From Viscum album (lineage: Eukaryota; Streptophyta; Magnoliopsida; Santalales; Viscaceae), in contig OY728165.1 in NCBI GenBank assembly GCA_963277665.1, positions 1,756,122,772-1,756,186,771 on the forward strand: a stretch of DNA of 64,000 nucleotides, read 5' to 3'. The notes under the pieces are model-generated. The model saw only the letters and a program-made list of their open reading frames with translations. It had not been told where the DNA came from and did not search any database. A program made the translations under genes and the position numbers. Shown piece after piece: positions 1 to 14,190 of this stretch. Within the stretch, counting starts at the first letter, position 1. Each line of letters starts with the position of its first letter.

Positions 1-1197
1 TTGGGAATTATTTTTTCAAAAAAAATATGAATAATTTTAACTACGTATTAAAATATTTATAATACCCTTATAAAACCAAATAAATTATTTAGTTATCATT
101 ATCTTATTTTTATGTTAATAATAATTATATATTTTTCAATAGTATAATTTTTTAGTATCAGTCATAAAGGCTGTAAAACCAACCAAAACATGAACATTTT
201 ATCATATATTTGTAAATGTTCTTATAAAAGTGATTATTTGTTAATTTCATTATTAACTACATATAATGAAATTATTTATCTATATTTAATGATACAATGT
301 ATAATTAGGAAGAGGTATAAGGAGTTATAAATGAAAAATAATGATAATATGTTAATATTATAAATGAAGAAATCATATTTCAACTTACTATGCTCTGTTT
401 AGATTGCTAAATTTAATAGTAATATTAATAATATAGTGAATAATTAATATTTCAATACTCCTAATGTTTTCATAAATTTAATTTTTATAAATTAATCTAA
501 TTTATAAAAACTTCATTTGCATGTATCTGTTAAAAATAGAATATGTATCTCATATATGTCATTTTCCGTAAATAACATTGGTAGAGTTTTTACATAACAC
601 TAGATTGGAGGGAGATAGATTATGTTTTTTACATCAAAATTTTAATATTGATGTATTCCATTAAAAAATATTTTTATATATTATTATGCTTATAAATAGT
701 TGGTTTATAATTATTGAGAATAAATTGTAAGGAAGTGGATCGTAATCATATTGAGAAGTTAATCCTCCTCTAGGAGGACCACCTTGAAATGGAGGGTTTG
801 GGGATACAACATGGGCCATGAAGACACAAAATGTATAATAGAGATATATAAGTGTAAATATGTGTGTATTATCAAGGTAATTTCAATGGATACATATATA
901 TTGGTATTTGTGGAATTGATCTCCTTTTATAGGGGATAAAGATACATATATCCATGGAAACATAAATTTGGTGATGGGTAATTATGTAAAAAAATTAAAT
1001 TCAGTATTTTAGGTGATTAAATATTGTTAAAATATCTTTTATTTAATTTATATCCCAATAATGGTCTACCTCAATGAATCTTTTTCATGTTAATTTTTCA
1101 AAATTTTATCATATTTTTGTTATAAATTATTACGCTTGTTAACATTGAATAATAATTTACCTTTATAGTTATTTTTTATTAATAATATAGGATGACA
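1..1197 (-). repeat. Element 0 left (3') LTR, first piece
   Basis: No coding sequence is visible. About 390-480 aligns without gaps to about 25470-25555 (41 of 62 bases identical in the best block). About 770-810 aligns to about 25850-25890 (27 of 39 identical). The block around 925-970 resembles 26010-26050. The order and spacing are kept, which fits two LTRs of one ancient element. The piece stops at the element 1 insertion and resumes at 13661. Confidence 0.5.
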
Positions 1198-4100
1198 TGT
1201 AATTCCCTGACACCATTTACTCAGAGTCAGTGCATTATTAAATAATATTGGCATGATCACAAAATATCATGTCCCGAAAGACCGATTAGTTTAGTAACCT
1301 TGGAAGTACTATATACAATCATAAGGTTTACAATATATCATAAAATGTAAAACTACAACCACATTGTTTCCATAGACCACACTCATACACCCTAAGATTA
1401 TCGCTTATGGTCTATAATATAATACTTTTTTCGCATGTTGGGAGAAATAAAACATAGAAATGGGTGAGCTAAGAAGCTCAGTAAATATTACAAAATAGTG
1501 GAAACTTTCATAAATAAGAATACAAATTTATGGCAAAGTATAATACTAAAAAAAGCCTTCTAAACCTGATCTTCAGAATAATATGGAAAAGATAAAATCA
1601 AACAATTCCATTTACAAACTCACATGGATATTCTACTAGTCGAATAATCACATTCAATATCAATAGCTACTTCTATAATGATGGAATTCATAATGCCAGA
1701 CATTCATAACCACAGAGTCAAGGCCTTATGCCAAGATTACAAATAATATTTTCTTCAAGGAATTGTGCTAAGACACTAGTTTGTATCTTGGGACATACCG
1801 ATGCATTGATGAGCTATAGCGGGCTCCACCCGTGACATACTATGTCCAATGTATTCCTTATATGAAAAGGATTAAACATAACATAAAAATTTGTATTAAA
1901 AATAGCATACGAAATATAAATACTTTATTCATAAAACATGAATGGTGTAAAAACAACACATCCATAGTCAAACTTATCACAAAACCTGAAATACAATATG
2001 GATGCATTGTATCATCAAAAATCAACTTCAAATATGCTAAAAATACATCAAAGGCTGTTTATATAGATGGAATAAAAAATATTTTTAGAGAAATATATCT
2101 TTCTATTTTGAAATCCTTTAAAATTCATATATTTGTAAATGAAAACATTTATTTTGGAAGTATTATTTTATGCTTTTATGGGAAGCTTTAATGAGGTAAT
2201 AACAGTGGAAAATAGTCACACCTACCGTATAAGTTAAAATAGACATTCTTATCTTAATTTTGTTGAAAAGGTTATAAAGGACCATGTTTGGAAATACACG
2301 TAATGATTTTTTTATAAACATCTTATAAAAATTCATAAAAGGGTATAAATGACTTTAACCCATATTTAATAAAATATTATAAATGTTTTGGAGAACATTT
2401 TTAAGAAACATGGATGTGGATGATAAATAGGTCCCAGTAGATACTTACGTAAATACAACCTCAGATAATAAAGAGATTTTGAAATTAACCCTTACCTTGT
2501 TCTTTTCCATGGTCTGGGGTAGGATAACCTCATATATAATGGTGAAATATTTTTTATTAAATTATAAAAGAATCATTACATTAATATGATATCATATATG
2601 TTCTTTTAACATTGCTTTGTGGACAATATCTTAGTATTATCATTGTTTCGAGTGTTAATGGGTTTGATTTCCTTTATATTCATTGTTATGTGAGTCATAT
2701 TATTTATCGATGGGGTGTATCTTTTTCATATCTAGAATTATATGAAATACTTATTTATTATATTTAATCATCAAATGAATATTAGTCTTGAATGGATACG
2801 ATGGGGATAGAATCTCATCGCATTTGGTAGATGGAAATACGTACGTACGCACGAGCGACAATATCATTATTTTGATATTAAAATAATATATTATTTGAAG
2901 GTATATGATATATAAATAATCATTATCATGTTATATTTTTAATTTACATCAATTAAACATCATTATTATACCCATCATAATAATAATGTATTGAATAATA
3001 ATTACACCATGACGTGGAGACGGTAAGCCATACATACACACATATGGTGTCATGTAACTCAAAGGATGGATAGAATAATTAATATGGTTGTAACATATTT
3101 ATAATAACATAAGACTATATAAAATATAGTGGAGTAATTATTTTAGAATGGAATAAACAAATAAAGATGAATTTGAAGAAGAATGGAACTTGAAAGAGGG
3201 GATTAGATATTTACATCTTCTTTAGGTTCTTCCTTTTGATTTGATCAAAAGGGCTCCATAGAATGGAATTATGACTAAAGTAAGTCCTCTATAATGAATG
3301 GAGGATAGTTGAGAGGGTATATGGTAAGGGTTTGTCTGAGACAAATGGATTTGAAGGTGTTAATTACACTAAAGGGGGTATCCTTTTATAAGAGGGGTGA
3401 GGGGAACCTTAGGAATAACTAGAAATATTATTTTATAATGAAATAATTTTTTGTTTATACTATCTCAAAAATGAATTATTTAAAGTCTATGGTGGGTATG
3501 GGTCGATAAATTTTCAACCAATAGGTTTTAGATAGGTTTGGGTCACAATATTAACTTTATCTTTTAGATTTAACTCTTAGTTAAATAGTTTGACATTTAG
3601 TGAGTCTCATTGTATTTTTATATTATATTGTTAATAAACATACTATGTACTACCAAGAGAACCCCTAGTGGTTAATTAATGATAAAAATATAAAAATATA
3701 TTTATTTTGTCCTATCCTTGGAATTTTTGGAATAAAATATCAATTAATAATATAATATTTTTTTAAAAAACTATTTTTTGTCAATTTTGACACTATTTGG
3801 TATTTTGTTTTTTATAAATTCATAACAACATTATTACTTCGAAAACAAATCATATAACAAACCATAACATGCCATATTAACCCTAAAAATTACTTAAATT
3901 CATAAAAAGTCTCAAAATAAATTTATTTGGATATTTATAATATCAATTATTTTAATATTTCATTAATTAGATAATTACTACATCATTATTGTGTCATAAA
4001 TAAATTAAATTACATAATGTTAAAAAAAATATAAATAAAATACCATTATGTATGAAATCATTTTAGGTTTATAATAAATATTTATAGTTTAATTTATTGT

Positions 4101-4936
4101 ATGTGTAACACTATATTAAAAATGGTTTAGTTATTAAACATTGAATTTAACACTTTTTACTCTTCTTTGAATTAAATAAAATTAAATGTCCTAATCTAAT
4201 CCATGTGAACAAAAGAGGTTCATATTTTTTCCCAAGGTTGTTTTATGGTAGAATTAAACTTATCCAATAGAATTAGGACTTGTTTTAGGGTAATAAAAAT
4301 ATCATTTTTACCCTTAATTACCCTAATAACTATTAATCGTGCTAAATAAAATTAAAAAGTTACTATTTACCAAAAATTATTTTCATGTTATTGTACCACA
4401 TTTTATATACTGATATCAGCCATGTCTCTTAGATTTTTGAAATTCCACTCACAAAAATAGTAAAATTAAGTTTTATATAAATTTGAAAATTCTCCTATGA
4501 GGTGGGTAAAAGAGAGTAAAAAGTTCAAATTTTTTTTATATATCTAAAATTATTATAAAATGAATCCAATGAATTATATTGAACATACATATGTATTATG
4601 TATCTATTTTGACCTAAAATAAATTTAAATAAAATAAATAATTATTTAAATAAAAAATCGGTTTTAAATTATAAATTAGTTTTTTTCACTATTAATAAAA
4701 TATTGAATTTTTTCCGGAAAATACCAAAAAATTCACCCTAAGCTAATTTTGATATTTCGATTCCAAAAATGAAATCCATTTTAAAAGATAAAATTTATAA
4801 TATTTCCTAATGTGGGTATTAATATTCATAACGACTTGTTTGATTGGTTGTGGTGTGTTAAAACTCGAAGTTGTGTACTACACATGCTATTGTATTATTC
4901 AAAGAGAAGCGTACCATGGAAGATAGGGATGTTACA
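1198..4936 (-). repeat. Element 1 3' LTR
   Basis: It is 3,739 bp long, begins TGTAATTCCC and ends GATGTTACA. It is colinear with 9938-13660 along its length. Shared landmarks are the GCATTATTAAATAA block at 1232, the AAGAGGGGTGAGGGG block near 3389 and the final GTTACA. A 119-codon open stretch at 1832-2191 inside it is an AT-rich chance frame without family resemblance. Confidence 0.9.
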
Positions 4937-4948
4937 TTCTCCCCTCCT
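4937..4948 (-). promoter_or_regulatory. Element 1 polypurine tract
   Basis: On the minus strand this reads AGGAGGGGAGAA, directly next to the 3' LTR start. That is where plus-strand DNA synthesis of an LTR retrotransposon is primed. A GAGGATGAAAT stretch just upstream on the minus strand is typical of this gypsy group. Confidence 0.8.
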
Positions 4949-4984
4949 CAAAATAATTTCATCCTCAAAATTTATATAATATTA

Positions 4985-7900
4985 CTATGTAGAAATACTC
5001 GAGTGGTTTTTCATCATACGTTCCTCAGGTCCCCACATTTCCTCTTCCATTCTATGGTTTCTCCATATAATTTTTACCAGACGAGTTGTCCAGTTTCTCC
5101 GCACTTGGTCTCTTGTATCAAGAACCTTGACAGGCTCTTCGCAATAAGACTTATCAAGTTATAGTTCTAATTCCTCAAAGTTGAGTATATGCGTTGGGTC
5201 AGGCATGTATTTTCTCAAAAGTGATACGTGGAATACATCATGAACATTGGAGAGTCTTGGCGGCATTTACAAATCATAAGATACAATAACAATTCGTTCT
5301 ATAATTTACAAAGGTCCAATGTACCTGAGACTAAATTTACCCTTCTTACCAAAATGTATAACACCCTTACATGAAGTTATCTTCATGAAAACATGATCTC
5401 CAACCTGAAATTCCAAATCCTTCCTTCGGTTATTAGAATATATCATCTGTCTATATTGAGTTGTCTTGATGGGGTGTTGGATTTCCTTTACCTTTTCCCT
5501 CATTTCCTCAAAATGTTCAGAGCTTACGAGTTTTCTTTCACCAACATCATCCCAACAGGTTGGTGTGCGACATCTCTTTCTGTATAATGCTTCATATGGT
5601 TACATCTAAATACATGAATGGAAGCTATTGTTATAGGAAAATTATACTAAAGGTAAATATTGATCCCACATACCTTTATAGTCATGTGAGCATGATATCA
5701 ACATATATTTTAAGATTTGAATAGTCTATTATGATTTTACATCAGTTTGGGGGTGGTAGGTAGTTCTCAATCAATGTTCAGTATCCAGGGATTTCTGATT
5801 ACTTTTCCAAAATATTGACGTCAAATGGGGATCACAATCAGAAACAATCGATAGTGGTACTCGATGAAGTCTTACTACTTTATTAATATACAGTATTGCT
5901 AAACGTTCAAGTGGTAAATATTCACTTATTCCAAGAAAATGTTCTGAATTGGTTAGACGATCAACAATGACCCATATTACATCGTTCCTTCTATGAGTCT
6001 TTGGTAGTCCCATGACAAAGTACATCGTAATATTAACCCATTTCCACTCTGGTATGGGAAGAGGTTTCATTACTCATACAGGTTGTTGCCTTCCAGATTT
6101 CACTTATTGAGAACCATACATCTTGACACAAAATCAGAAATATCCCTCTTCATGATGTCACACCAAAAATATTCTTTTAGATCACTATACATCTTAGTGC
6201 CTCCAGGGTGTATAAAAAATTGGAACTGTGAGCATCATCCAAAAATTCACTTTTTAGATCAGGTATACCGGGAACACAATTTCTGTTCCCAAATTTCAAA
6301 ATTCCTTCTTCTCACACAGCGTCTCTCAGTCTCTCATCATTTAAACCTTTTTTCTTCATTTGAAGCTCTTCATCACCGGTATGAGAACTCTTTATCATTT
6401 CTAGTAAATATGGTTTGGCAACCATTTGAAAAAGAATTGAAGGTTCACCTTCAATGGTTATTCCCATAACCATCTCTACTAGATTCATGTATATAGGATC
6501 CTTTTCAACTATCATCTTGTTCAAAACTCCATGATACTTTCTACTCAAAGCATTTTACACCTTATTTTCCTTCCCCTGGTGGTAGTGTATAGTGGAATCA
6601 TAATCCTCGAGTAGTTCAAGCCATTTCCTATGCCTCATGATGAGTTCTTTCTGTGAGAAAATATTCATCAAACTCATTTAATCTGTATATATCTCACATT
6701 TTCACCCTAGAGATATTGTCTCCTAATCATCAAAGCAAAGATTATAGCTGCTAACTCAAGATCATGAGTAGGATTGTTTTTCTCATTAATTTTTTTTTTG
6801 TCGTGATGCATAGGCAATAACCCTATCATTCTCCATAAGTACACAAACATGTCCTTTCATTGATGGATCACTATAAATAACAAACCCATCATTACCTATT
6901 GGTAGAGTCAATATAGGAGAATTGAATAATATTATCTTCAGTTATTTAAAACATTATTCACTCTCTTATGTCCAATAAAATTTGAACCCTTTTCGTGTGA
7001 GAAAGGTTAATGGGTTAGCCAACAGGGAAAAATTCTGGACGAAACGTCAATAATAACCTACTAAACCAATCAATCTACTTACCTCAATTATACTCATTGG
7101 TGCTGGCCATTCTTGGAATGCTCTTTTCTTAGAATGATAAACAGAGATTCCAACCGTTGAGATAATACGACCAAGAAAATATGTCTCCTGAATCCAGAAT
7201 TCACACCTACTAAACTCCCCATATAATTCATGTTCTCTTAGAGTCTTCAGGATAATGCCCATGTGATTTTCATTATCTTCATAGATTGTATAGTACACTA
7301 AGATATCATCAATAAATACCACTACAAAGTTATCATGATATTCCTTGAAAACTCTATTCATTAGATCCAAGAAGATAGAGGGTGCACTAGTCAATCCAAA
7401 GGGCGTTACTATAAACTCCTAATTCCCATGCCTGGTTTGAAATGTTGTTTTTGGAATTTCTTCCTTCTTGACACACAACTGGTGATATCCAAATCAATGT
7501 TTAATCTTTGAAATGTATTAAGCTCCCTGAAGTTGGTCAAATAAATCATCAATGCGAGGTAGTAGTTAATTGTTATTTTTTTATATCATCGATCTTGTTG
7601 TAGTCAATGCACAACCTCATAGATCCATATTTCTTATTAACAAAAGGACATGGTCTCCCCATGGAGAAATACTAGGGTGAATAAATCCCTTATTACTCAA
7701 TTCTTCTAGTTGTTTAATTAGGTCCACTAATTTAATAGTGTCCATTATGTAAGGGGACTTCGATATGGGCTTTTAACAAGAAATTAAATTAGTGGAAAAC
7801 TCAATTTATTGTTCTGGGGGATGTCCTGGTAAATCCTCTGGAAACACATAAACATATTCTTTCACAATAGTTATATCCTCTATTTGAACATTCCATTCCT

Positions 7901-9436
7901 CAACCACATTTATTTCATTATCTTCCTCCCCAATAATTGATTTTTTTTCATCAATTTGGTGTGGATTTAGATAATAATTAGGTGGTGACATTTTTGTTCA
8001 AGAGATAAGGTACTCCTTGTCATCAAGAAAAATTGTAACCTATTTCTTCTAACAATAAATTTTCGCATAATGGTCTGAAAGGCAATCTATACTGAGGATT
8101 ATATCAAATTCAATCATGGGTATGATGATGAGATCTTCATATAAAGAGCATTTATATGCCCAAATGGGGACTGATAAACAAAACTTTGTTGCAATGATAC
8201 TTCAATTAAGAGTTTTGACTAACAACTCCCATGTTAAATCAATTTGTAAATAACTAATTTCCTTAGGAAACTGAAAAGGTATGAAACAATGTGATCATCC
8301 AAAATCAAATAAATCATTTTATAAACATGAGGAAACCATTAAATTACCTGCCACTATGTCTTTCGGATCATCAACCTCATCAGTAGGGATAACATAAGCT
8401 TGTCCTTGATCCCTTGGACTTTTCTGAGTTATTTTCCCCTAATTCTTATGATATTAATTCTCATAATTCCCCCATTATCTACAATTGTATCATTAAACAT
8501 TGACATCCTCGTTCTTCCCCTTGCAATCACGAGCTTGGTGTCCTTTTTCACCACACTTATAACAGACTCGCATTCCCTTTAGGTAAGTACAAGGGTGTTT
8601 CTTCCCACATTTACTGTAAGATGGATATTAAACTTTTCCCTTCTTACCCATATTTCCATTTCTACTGTGTTCAACAAATCACTTCTTCTCTTGATTTTCT
8701 TTAAAGTCTTAAGACATAGTGATTTCTTTTTCTGTCTTGATAGCACATGAGACAATATCATCATACGATGAGAAGGATTGTGAGACTAATAATCGATGGA
8801 GAAATAGTTTTATCCCATAAATGAAATGATCGATCTTACTTCTTGTGTTACATATATTATCTACAACATGCATCGCTATCCTTGTAATTTTAGTTTCATA
8901 ATTTGCAACATTCTCATCTGCCTTTTTTCTCAGACTCAGAAATTGTCTTTCCATATCCGCTCGATGGTCATGAGGAAAGTATTCCTATAAGAAATTTTTT
9001 AAACTCTTTCCATTCCATATTTTATAATTCATCATATTCCTTTGTGTTTTAAATCAATGACCACCATTGACCAGTATCTTCAGTGAGGTAGTAAACGGCC
9101 ATGGAAACGTTTTCCCTTTCGCTACTCCCTAATGCGTAGAATACCTTTCTTTGGAATTTATCCATTTCTCATATAATATTTTATTTTTATCCCCTTTTAA
9201 AGTTGCTATTTGTTGCCTCATGATGCTATATAACATTGAACCTCCAAACTGCGGATCAGGGTGCTCTATATGGGTAAGGTTATTTTTCATAACCTGAGTG
9301 AGTTGTCCCAGTATGGTGATTAGCTGATCAGAACTAATTGCATCACCCTCTCCACTATAATTATCTTCAGTAGGTGGGAAATCCCTACATGGGGTGAGTT
9401 CGTTGATATAGTTTCCATTCCTTCAATAGGAGTCAT
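4985..9436 (-). pseudogene. gag-pol: Element 1 gag-pol polyprotein relic
   Basis: The product was the capsid-nucleocapsid plus protease, reverse transcriptase, RNase H and integrase polyprotein. A minus-strand ATG at 9436 (MTPIEG) opens gag. A gag core is at 8954-8709, and a CCHC knuckle CYKCGEKGHQARDC lies near 8575-8520. RT shows FIDDILVY near 7320, RNase H shows YSDPSMKGHVCVLM near 6885-6840 and THDLELAA near 6760, and integrase shows MGLPKTHRRNDVIWVIVDRL at 6060-5980. A chromodomain-like tail (IIWRNHRMEE) is followed by a stop at 4985. Many stops and frameshifts break it. The span from start to stop, about 4,450 bp, nearly equals the 4,473 bp of element 2, so decay was mostly by point mutation and small indels. 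Confidence 0.88.
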
Positions 9437-9925
9437 TTAAAAACAATGGCATAAACTAGATTAGTATTTGAATCACAATACATAAATCCAAACTTATAAA
9501 ACACATAACATAATTTGAACAGTTTATGGATATAATCAATAATCATAAAAATGTTTTCATTGAGGAAGTATATAATCATAAACCCTTTATAATGGTTTGT
9601 AATGAAAATGAGAATTATCCTAATCATATCACGTGGGAGTGTCGTAACCAAGTGTTCCGCAAGGCCCGTTGTCATGAACCGGTTCTCGCTCGAGTCTAGC
9701 TCAAAGCGGTGTTTTCGGATTTTACCCCTTGGTATATCTGTTCCAGATCCACCACTACCTTCTTGTATCTAGACAGGGATATATTTCATGGAAAACTCAA
9801 AAAATCTCTACAATAGCAAAATTCTAGGAACATATTCTATACTAAACCTCAAAGTCTATCTTAGAGATACATGCTCTAATCAAATTTTATCTAAATCTAG
9901 ATTCCAATGTTTGTACTAAAATTAT

Positions 9926-9935
9926 TCTGATACCA
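9926..9935 (-). promoter_or_regulatory. Element 1 primer-binding site (initiator Met tRNA type)
   Basis: The minus strand reads TGGTATCAGA two bases after the 5' LTR end. This is the usual complement of the initiator-methionine tRNA 3' end that primes minus-strand DNA synthesis in many plant LTR retrotransposons. Confidence 0.85.
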
Positions 9936-9937
9936 AC

Positions 9938-12900
9938 TGTAACACCCTAACCTATGGTACCCAGAGTTGGTGCATTATTAAATAACATTGGCAAGATCAC
10001 AAAAGATCACATATTGAAAGTCATATTAGTTTAGTATCCTTTGAAGTACTATATACTTTCATAATGATTACATTACATCAAAAAAAATGAAAAACTACAA
10101 CAAAATTGTTTCCATATATCACACTCAGATCCCATCAGACTATCCCTACAGGTCAGTCATAAAATACATCTTCACATCTTGGGAAAAATAAAACATAGAA
10201 AGGGGTGATCTCAGATGCTCAGTAAGGATAACAATATAGAAAAAACATTCATAAATAAGCAAAAACAATTAAGGAAATGTATAAGACTAAAAAATGGATT
10301 TTATATTTTAACTTCATCATAATATGGAAAAGATAAAATAAAATAATTCCATTTACTTACTCACATAGACATTTTACTAGTCGAATAATAACATGAAATA
10401 TCAATAGGCACTTTCATAATGAGAGACTTTCAAAACCATATAGTCAAGTCCTTAGGACAAGACTAAAAATAATATTTTTTTCAAGGCCTTGTTCCAAGAC
10501 ACTAGTTTGTCTCCTAATACCTACCGATGCATTAAGGATCTATAGTGGACTTCACCGATCACATACTAAGTCCAATGCATTCCTCATATGAAAAGGTTTA
10601 AACATAACATAAACATTCGTTTTGAAACTAGAATACGAAATGTCAATACATTATCCACAATTCATTTATAGTATAAAAATACCACATCAACATTCAATAA
10701 TATCAAAAAACCTTCAATACAATATGGAAGTTTTTTATAATAATAAATCAACTTCAAATAATCTTAAAATCCGTCAAATGATGTTGACATTGATGAAATC
10801 ATAACCATTTTAGTGAAATAACAATTTATATTTTGAAATCATTAAAAATTCATATAATTATAAAAGAAAATATTTATTTTGGAAATATTATAATAAGATT
10901 ATAATGGAATCTTTGATATAGTTATAACGGCATAAAATAGCCGCACCCGCCGTATAAGTTAAAAAGACATTTTTACCTTAATTTTGTCAAAAAGGTTATA
11001 AAGGACCTTGTTTGGAAAATGACAGAATGATTCCATTATAAACATATTATAAAATTTCAAAAAAGTGTATAAAAGACTTTAACCCATAGTTTATAAAATA
11101 GTAAAAATAATTTGGAATAAATGTTTAAGAATCATGGATATGGATGATAATGAGGTCCCAGTAGATACTTACGAAAAAACCTCGGATAAAAATGAGATTG
11201 TGAAATTAACTATTACCTTGTAATTTTCATTAGAAGAGGGTAGGTTAACCTCGTGTATAGTGGGTAAATTATTGTTATTAAATTATACGTGAATAGGATA
11301 CATTAATATGATATCATATATGATCTTTTATCATTTCATTATTAATAGTTTCATAGTATTATCCTTGTTTCGGGTGTTAATAGATTCATTTTCCTTTATA
11401 TTCTTTGTTATCTGAGTCATATTTGTTTTGTTTGGGATGTATATTATTCAAATACATAATGATATCAAGTCATTAAATATTATTTTTAATCATCAAATTA
11501 AAATTAGTCTTGAATGGATACGATGGGGAATGACACCCATTGCGTTCGTGGAGACGGTAATCCGTACGTACCCACGAGAAATAATATCATTATTCTGATT
11601 TTAAAATAATATATAATTGGATGTTATATCATATATAAAGAATCATTATCATGTCATATTTATTAATTATATCAATTAAGAATCATTATTATACCCATCC
11701 AAATAATATTTTAATGAATAACAATTACACCACGACATGGAGACGATAAGCCATACTTACACACGTATAGTGTCATGTCATTAGATGGATGGATAGAATA
11801 ATGACTATGGTGGTACCATATTTATTATAACATCACATTATATAGAACATACTGGATTTATTATTTCATAATGGAGACAAAAATGAAATAGGAAGTGGGA
11901 GATGAAAGGAACTTGAAAGAGGTGATGAGATATTTACCTATTCTTCGGGTTCTTCCTTTTGATTTGATCAAAAGGGATCTATAGGATGGATTTATGACTA
12001 AAGTAAATCCTCTGGTTTTATGGGAGTAAAGTTTAGAGGGTATTTTTGAAGGTTTTGGTCGATCCAAATTTCTTTTAAGGTGTGAATAAGTGATAAGTTA
12101 GAGTTTTATTTTATAAGAGGGGTGAGGGGCACCTTACGAAAAGCTAGTAATATTATTTTATAATAAATTTATTATTGGTATATAATGGCTCAAAAATGAA
12201 TTATTTAATGTCTATGGTGGGGATGGGTCGTAAAAAACACAACCAATAGGTTTTAGATAGGTTTAAGTCACTATATTATCTTTATCTTTTATATTTAACT
12301 CTTAGTTAAATATTTTAGCATTTACCACGTCTATTTGTATTTTTATATTATATGGTTAATAAACATACTATATACTTCCTAGAGAAACCTAGGTGTTTAA
12401 TTAATGATACACATATCATTATATAAGTTCTTTGTCTGAACCGTAGATTTTTAGGAATAGAATATCAATTAATAATATAATATTGGTTTTACAAACACTT
12501 TTATGCCAATTTTTACACTACATGGTATTTTTTAAATTCTAAATTCATAACATCATTATTACATCTAAAAAAATTAATCTAACCAACCATAACATCTCAT
12601 ATTGACCTATAAAATTAGTTTAATTCATAAAAAGTATCAAATTACATTTATTTGGATATTTATAATTTCAATTATTTTAATATTTCATTAATTATGTAAT
12701 TACTGCATATTCATTATGTCATAAATAAATTAAATTATTTAATGTCTAAAAAATATAAATAATAAAAAAATAATGTAGGAAATAGTTGTAGTGTTATAAT
12801 GTATATTTATTATCATATTTAGCTTATGTTTATCCCTATATTAAAAATTGTTTAGTTATTAAACATTGAATTTAACACTTTTAACTATTCTTTGAATTAA

Positions 12901-13660
12901 ATAATAATAAATGTCTAAATCCAATCCAAGTTGACCAAAGAGTTTCATATATGATTCCTAAGTTTGTTTTTGGTAGAATTAAACTTATACAATAGAATTA
13001 GGACACGTGTTATGGTAATAATAATATCATTTTTACGCTTAATTACCCTATTTACTTTTAACAATGCTAAATAAAAGCAAAATGTTACTATTCACAAAAA
13101 ATTATTTTCATTTTATTTAACCAAATTTTACCTATTGATATCAAACACGTATCTCAGATTTTTGAAATTCCACTCACAAAAGATGAAATATTATGTTTTA
13201 TGTAATTTTGCAAATGCTCCTAAGAGGTGGGTAAAAAATGGTAAAAAGATCAATTACATTTTTATAAATATAAAATTTTTATAAATTGAATCTAATGAAT
13301 TACATTAAACTTTTATAGGTATTATATAAAAATTTTTACATAAAATAAATTTAAATAAAATAAAAAATTATTTAAATTAAAATTCATTTTTAAACTAAAA
13401 ATCAGTATTTTTCACTATTATTCAAAAATGGAAAGTTTAAAAAAAATATAAAAAATTCACCCTAAGATAATTTAGATATTCCGAATCCAAAAATGAAGTC
13501 CATTATGAAAGATAAAATTTATAAATTTTAAAATAGTGGGTTTTACTATTAATAATTTCTAGTTTGATTGGTTGTGGTGTGTTAGAACTCGATGTTGCGT
13601 ACAACACACACATTTTTATTATTCTAAGATAATCATACTGTGGATGTTTAGGGTGTTACA
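9938..13660 (-). repeat. Element 1 5' LTR
   Basis: It is 3,723 bp long, begins TGTAACACCC and ends GGGTGTTACA. It is the better preserved terminal repeat and colinear with 1198-4936. It contains no recognisable gene. The first bases keep the TGTAACACCC form that the other copy has lost (TGTAATTCCC), a C-to-T type change. Confidence 0.9.
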
Positions 13661-14190
13661 GACACCTCCAACATTAATTTTATATGTTTAATTCATTATT
13701 TAACTCATATAAAACAAACTTAATTTCAAAATATGATAAAATTAACATCTATTTTATATTTGATGATATTTTGAAAAAATTATTATCATGGAGAGATTTG
13801 TTTTAATATATTAATTGTTAATTTTATTATTTCAAAAATAACAACTTATTGAATTATTATTAAACTTGAACAGAGATAAATTATATACTTTATCATCATT
13901 TTACATATCATATATAGTGACATAAAATAGAAAATCTTATCACATAAAAAGACTTTTCTATAAAATGTGTTTTAATCATAAAATGAATTTATTAGTTCTT
14001 TATCTACATTTATTTTATTTCATCAATATATATATGAATTAAAAACAAACCTAATTATTCATTAAAAAATATAAATAATAAATTTATAAAAATAACAATT
14101 TTAATTTCATGTATTTACATTCAATATCAATTCTTGAATGACAATAAAAACATATAAAAGACAAAAAACAGTCTATTATTTTCTAAAGGA
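13661..14190 (-). repeat. Element 0 left LTR, second piece
   Basis: AT-rich and noncoding. Sequence from 13665 resembles the stretch from about 26270. The block around 13965-14040 resembles sequence read across the element 2 junction (26555-26586 then 39982-40030). So the element 0 LTR continues on both sides of each younger insertion. The end point is uncertain. Confidence 0.42.

Larger units (their letters stand above)
1198..13660 (-). mobile_element. Element 1: decayed Ty3/gypsy (chromovirus-type) LTR retrotransposon
   Basis: Two direct repeats of about 3.7 kb start with TGTAA and end with GTTACA. They flank a minus-strand gag-pol relic. The order on the minus strand is complete: 5' LTR (9938-13660), Met-tRNA primer site, gag, protease, RT, RNase H, integrase, polypurine tract, 3' LTR (1198-4936). 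The four bases GACA touch both outer ends (1194-1197 and 13661-13664), a likely eroded target duplication since this superfamily usually makes 5 bp. LTR divergence is roughly 20% in the stretches I compared, so the insertion is old. Confidence 0.9.

Noticed and set aside
1832..2191. 119-codon plus-strand open frame as a host gene
   Set aside because: It lies inside the element 1 LTR, is AT-rich with Ile/Lys/Asn bias, and is not open in the other LTR copy.
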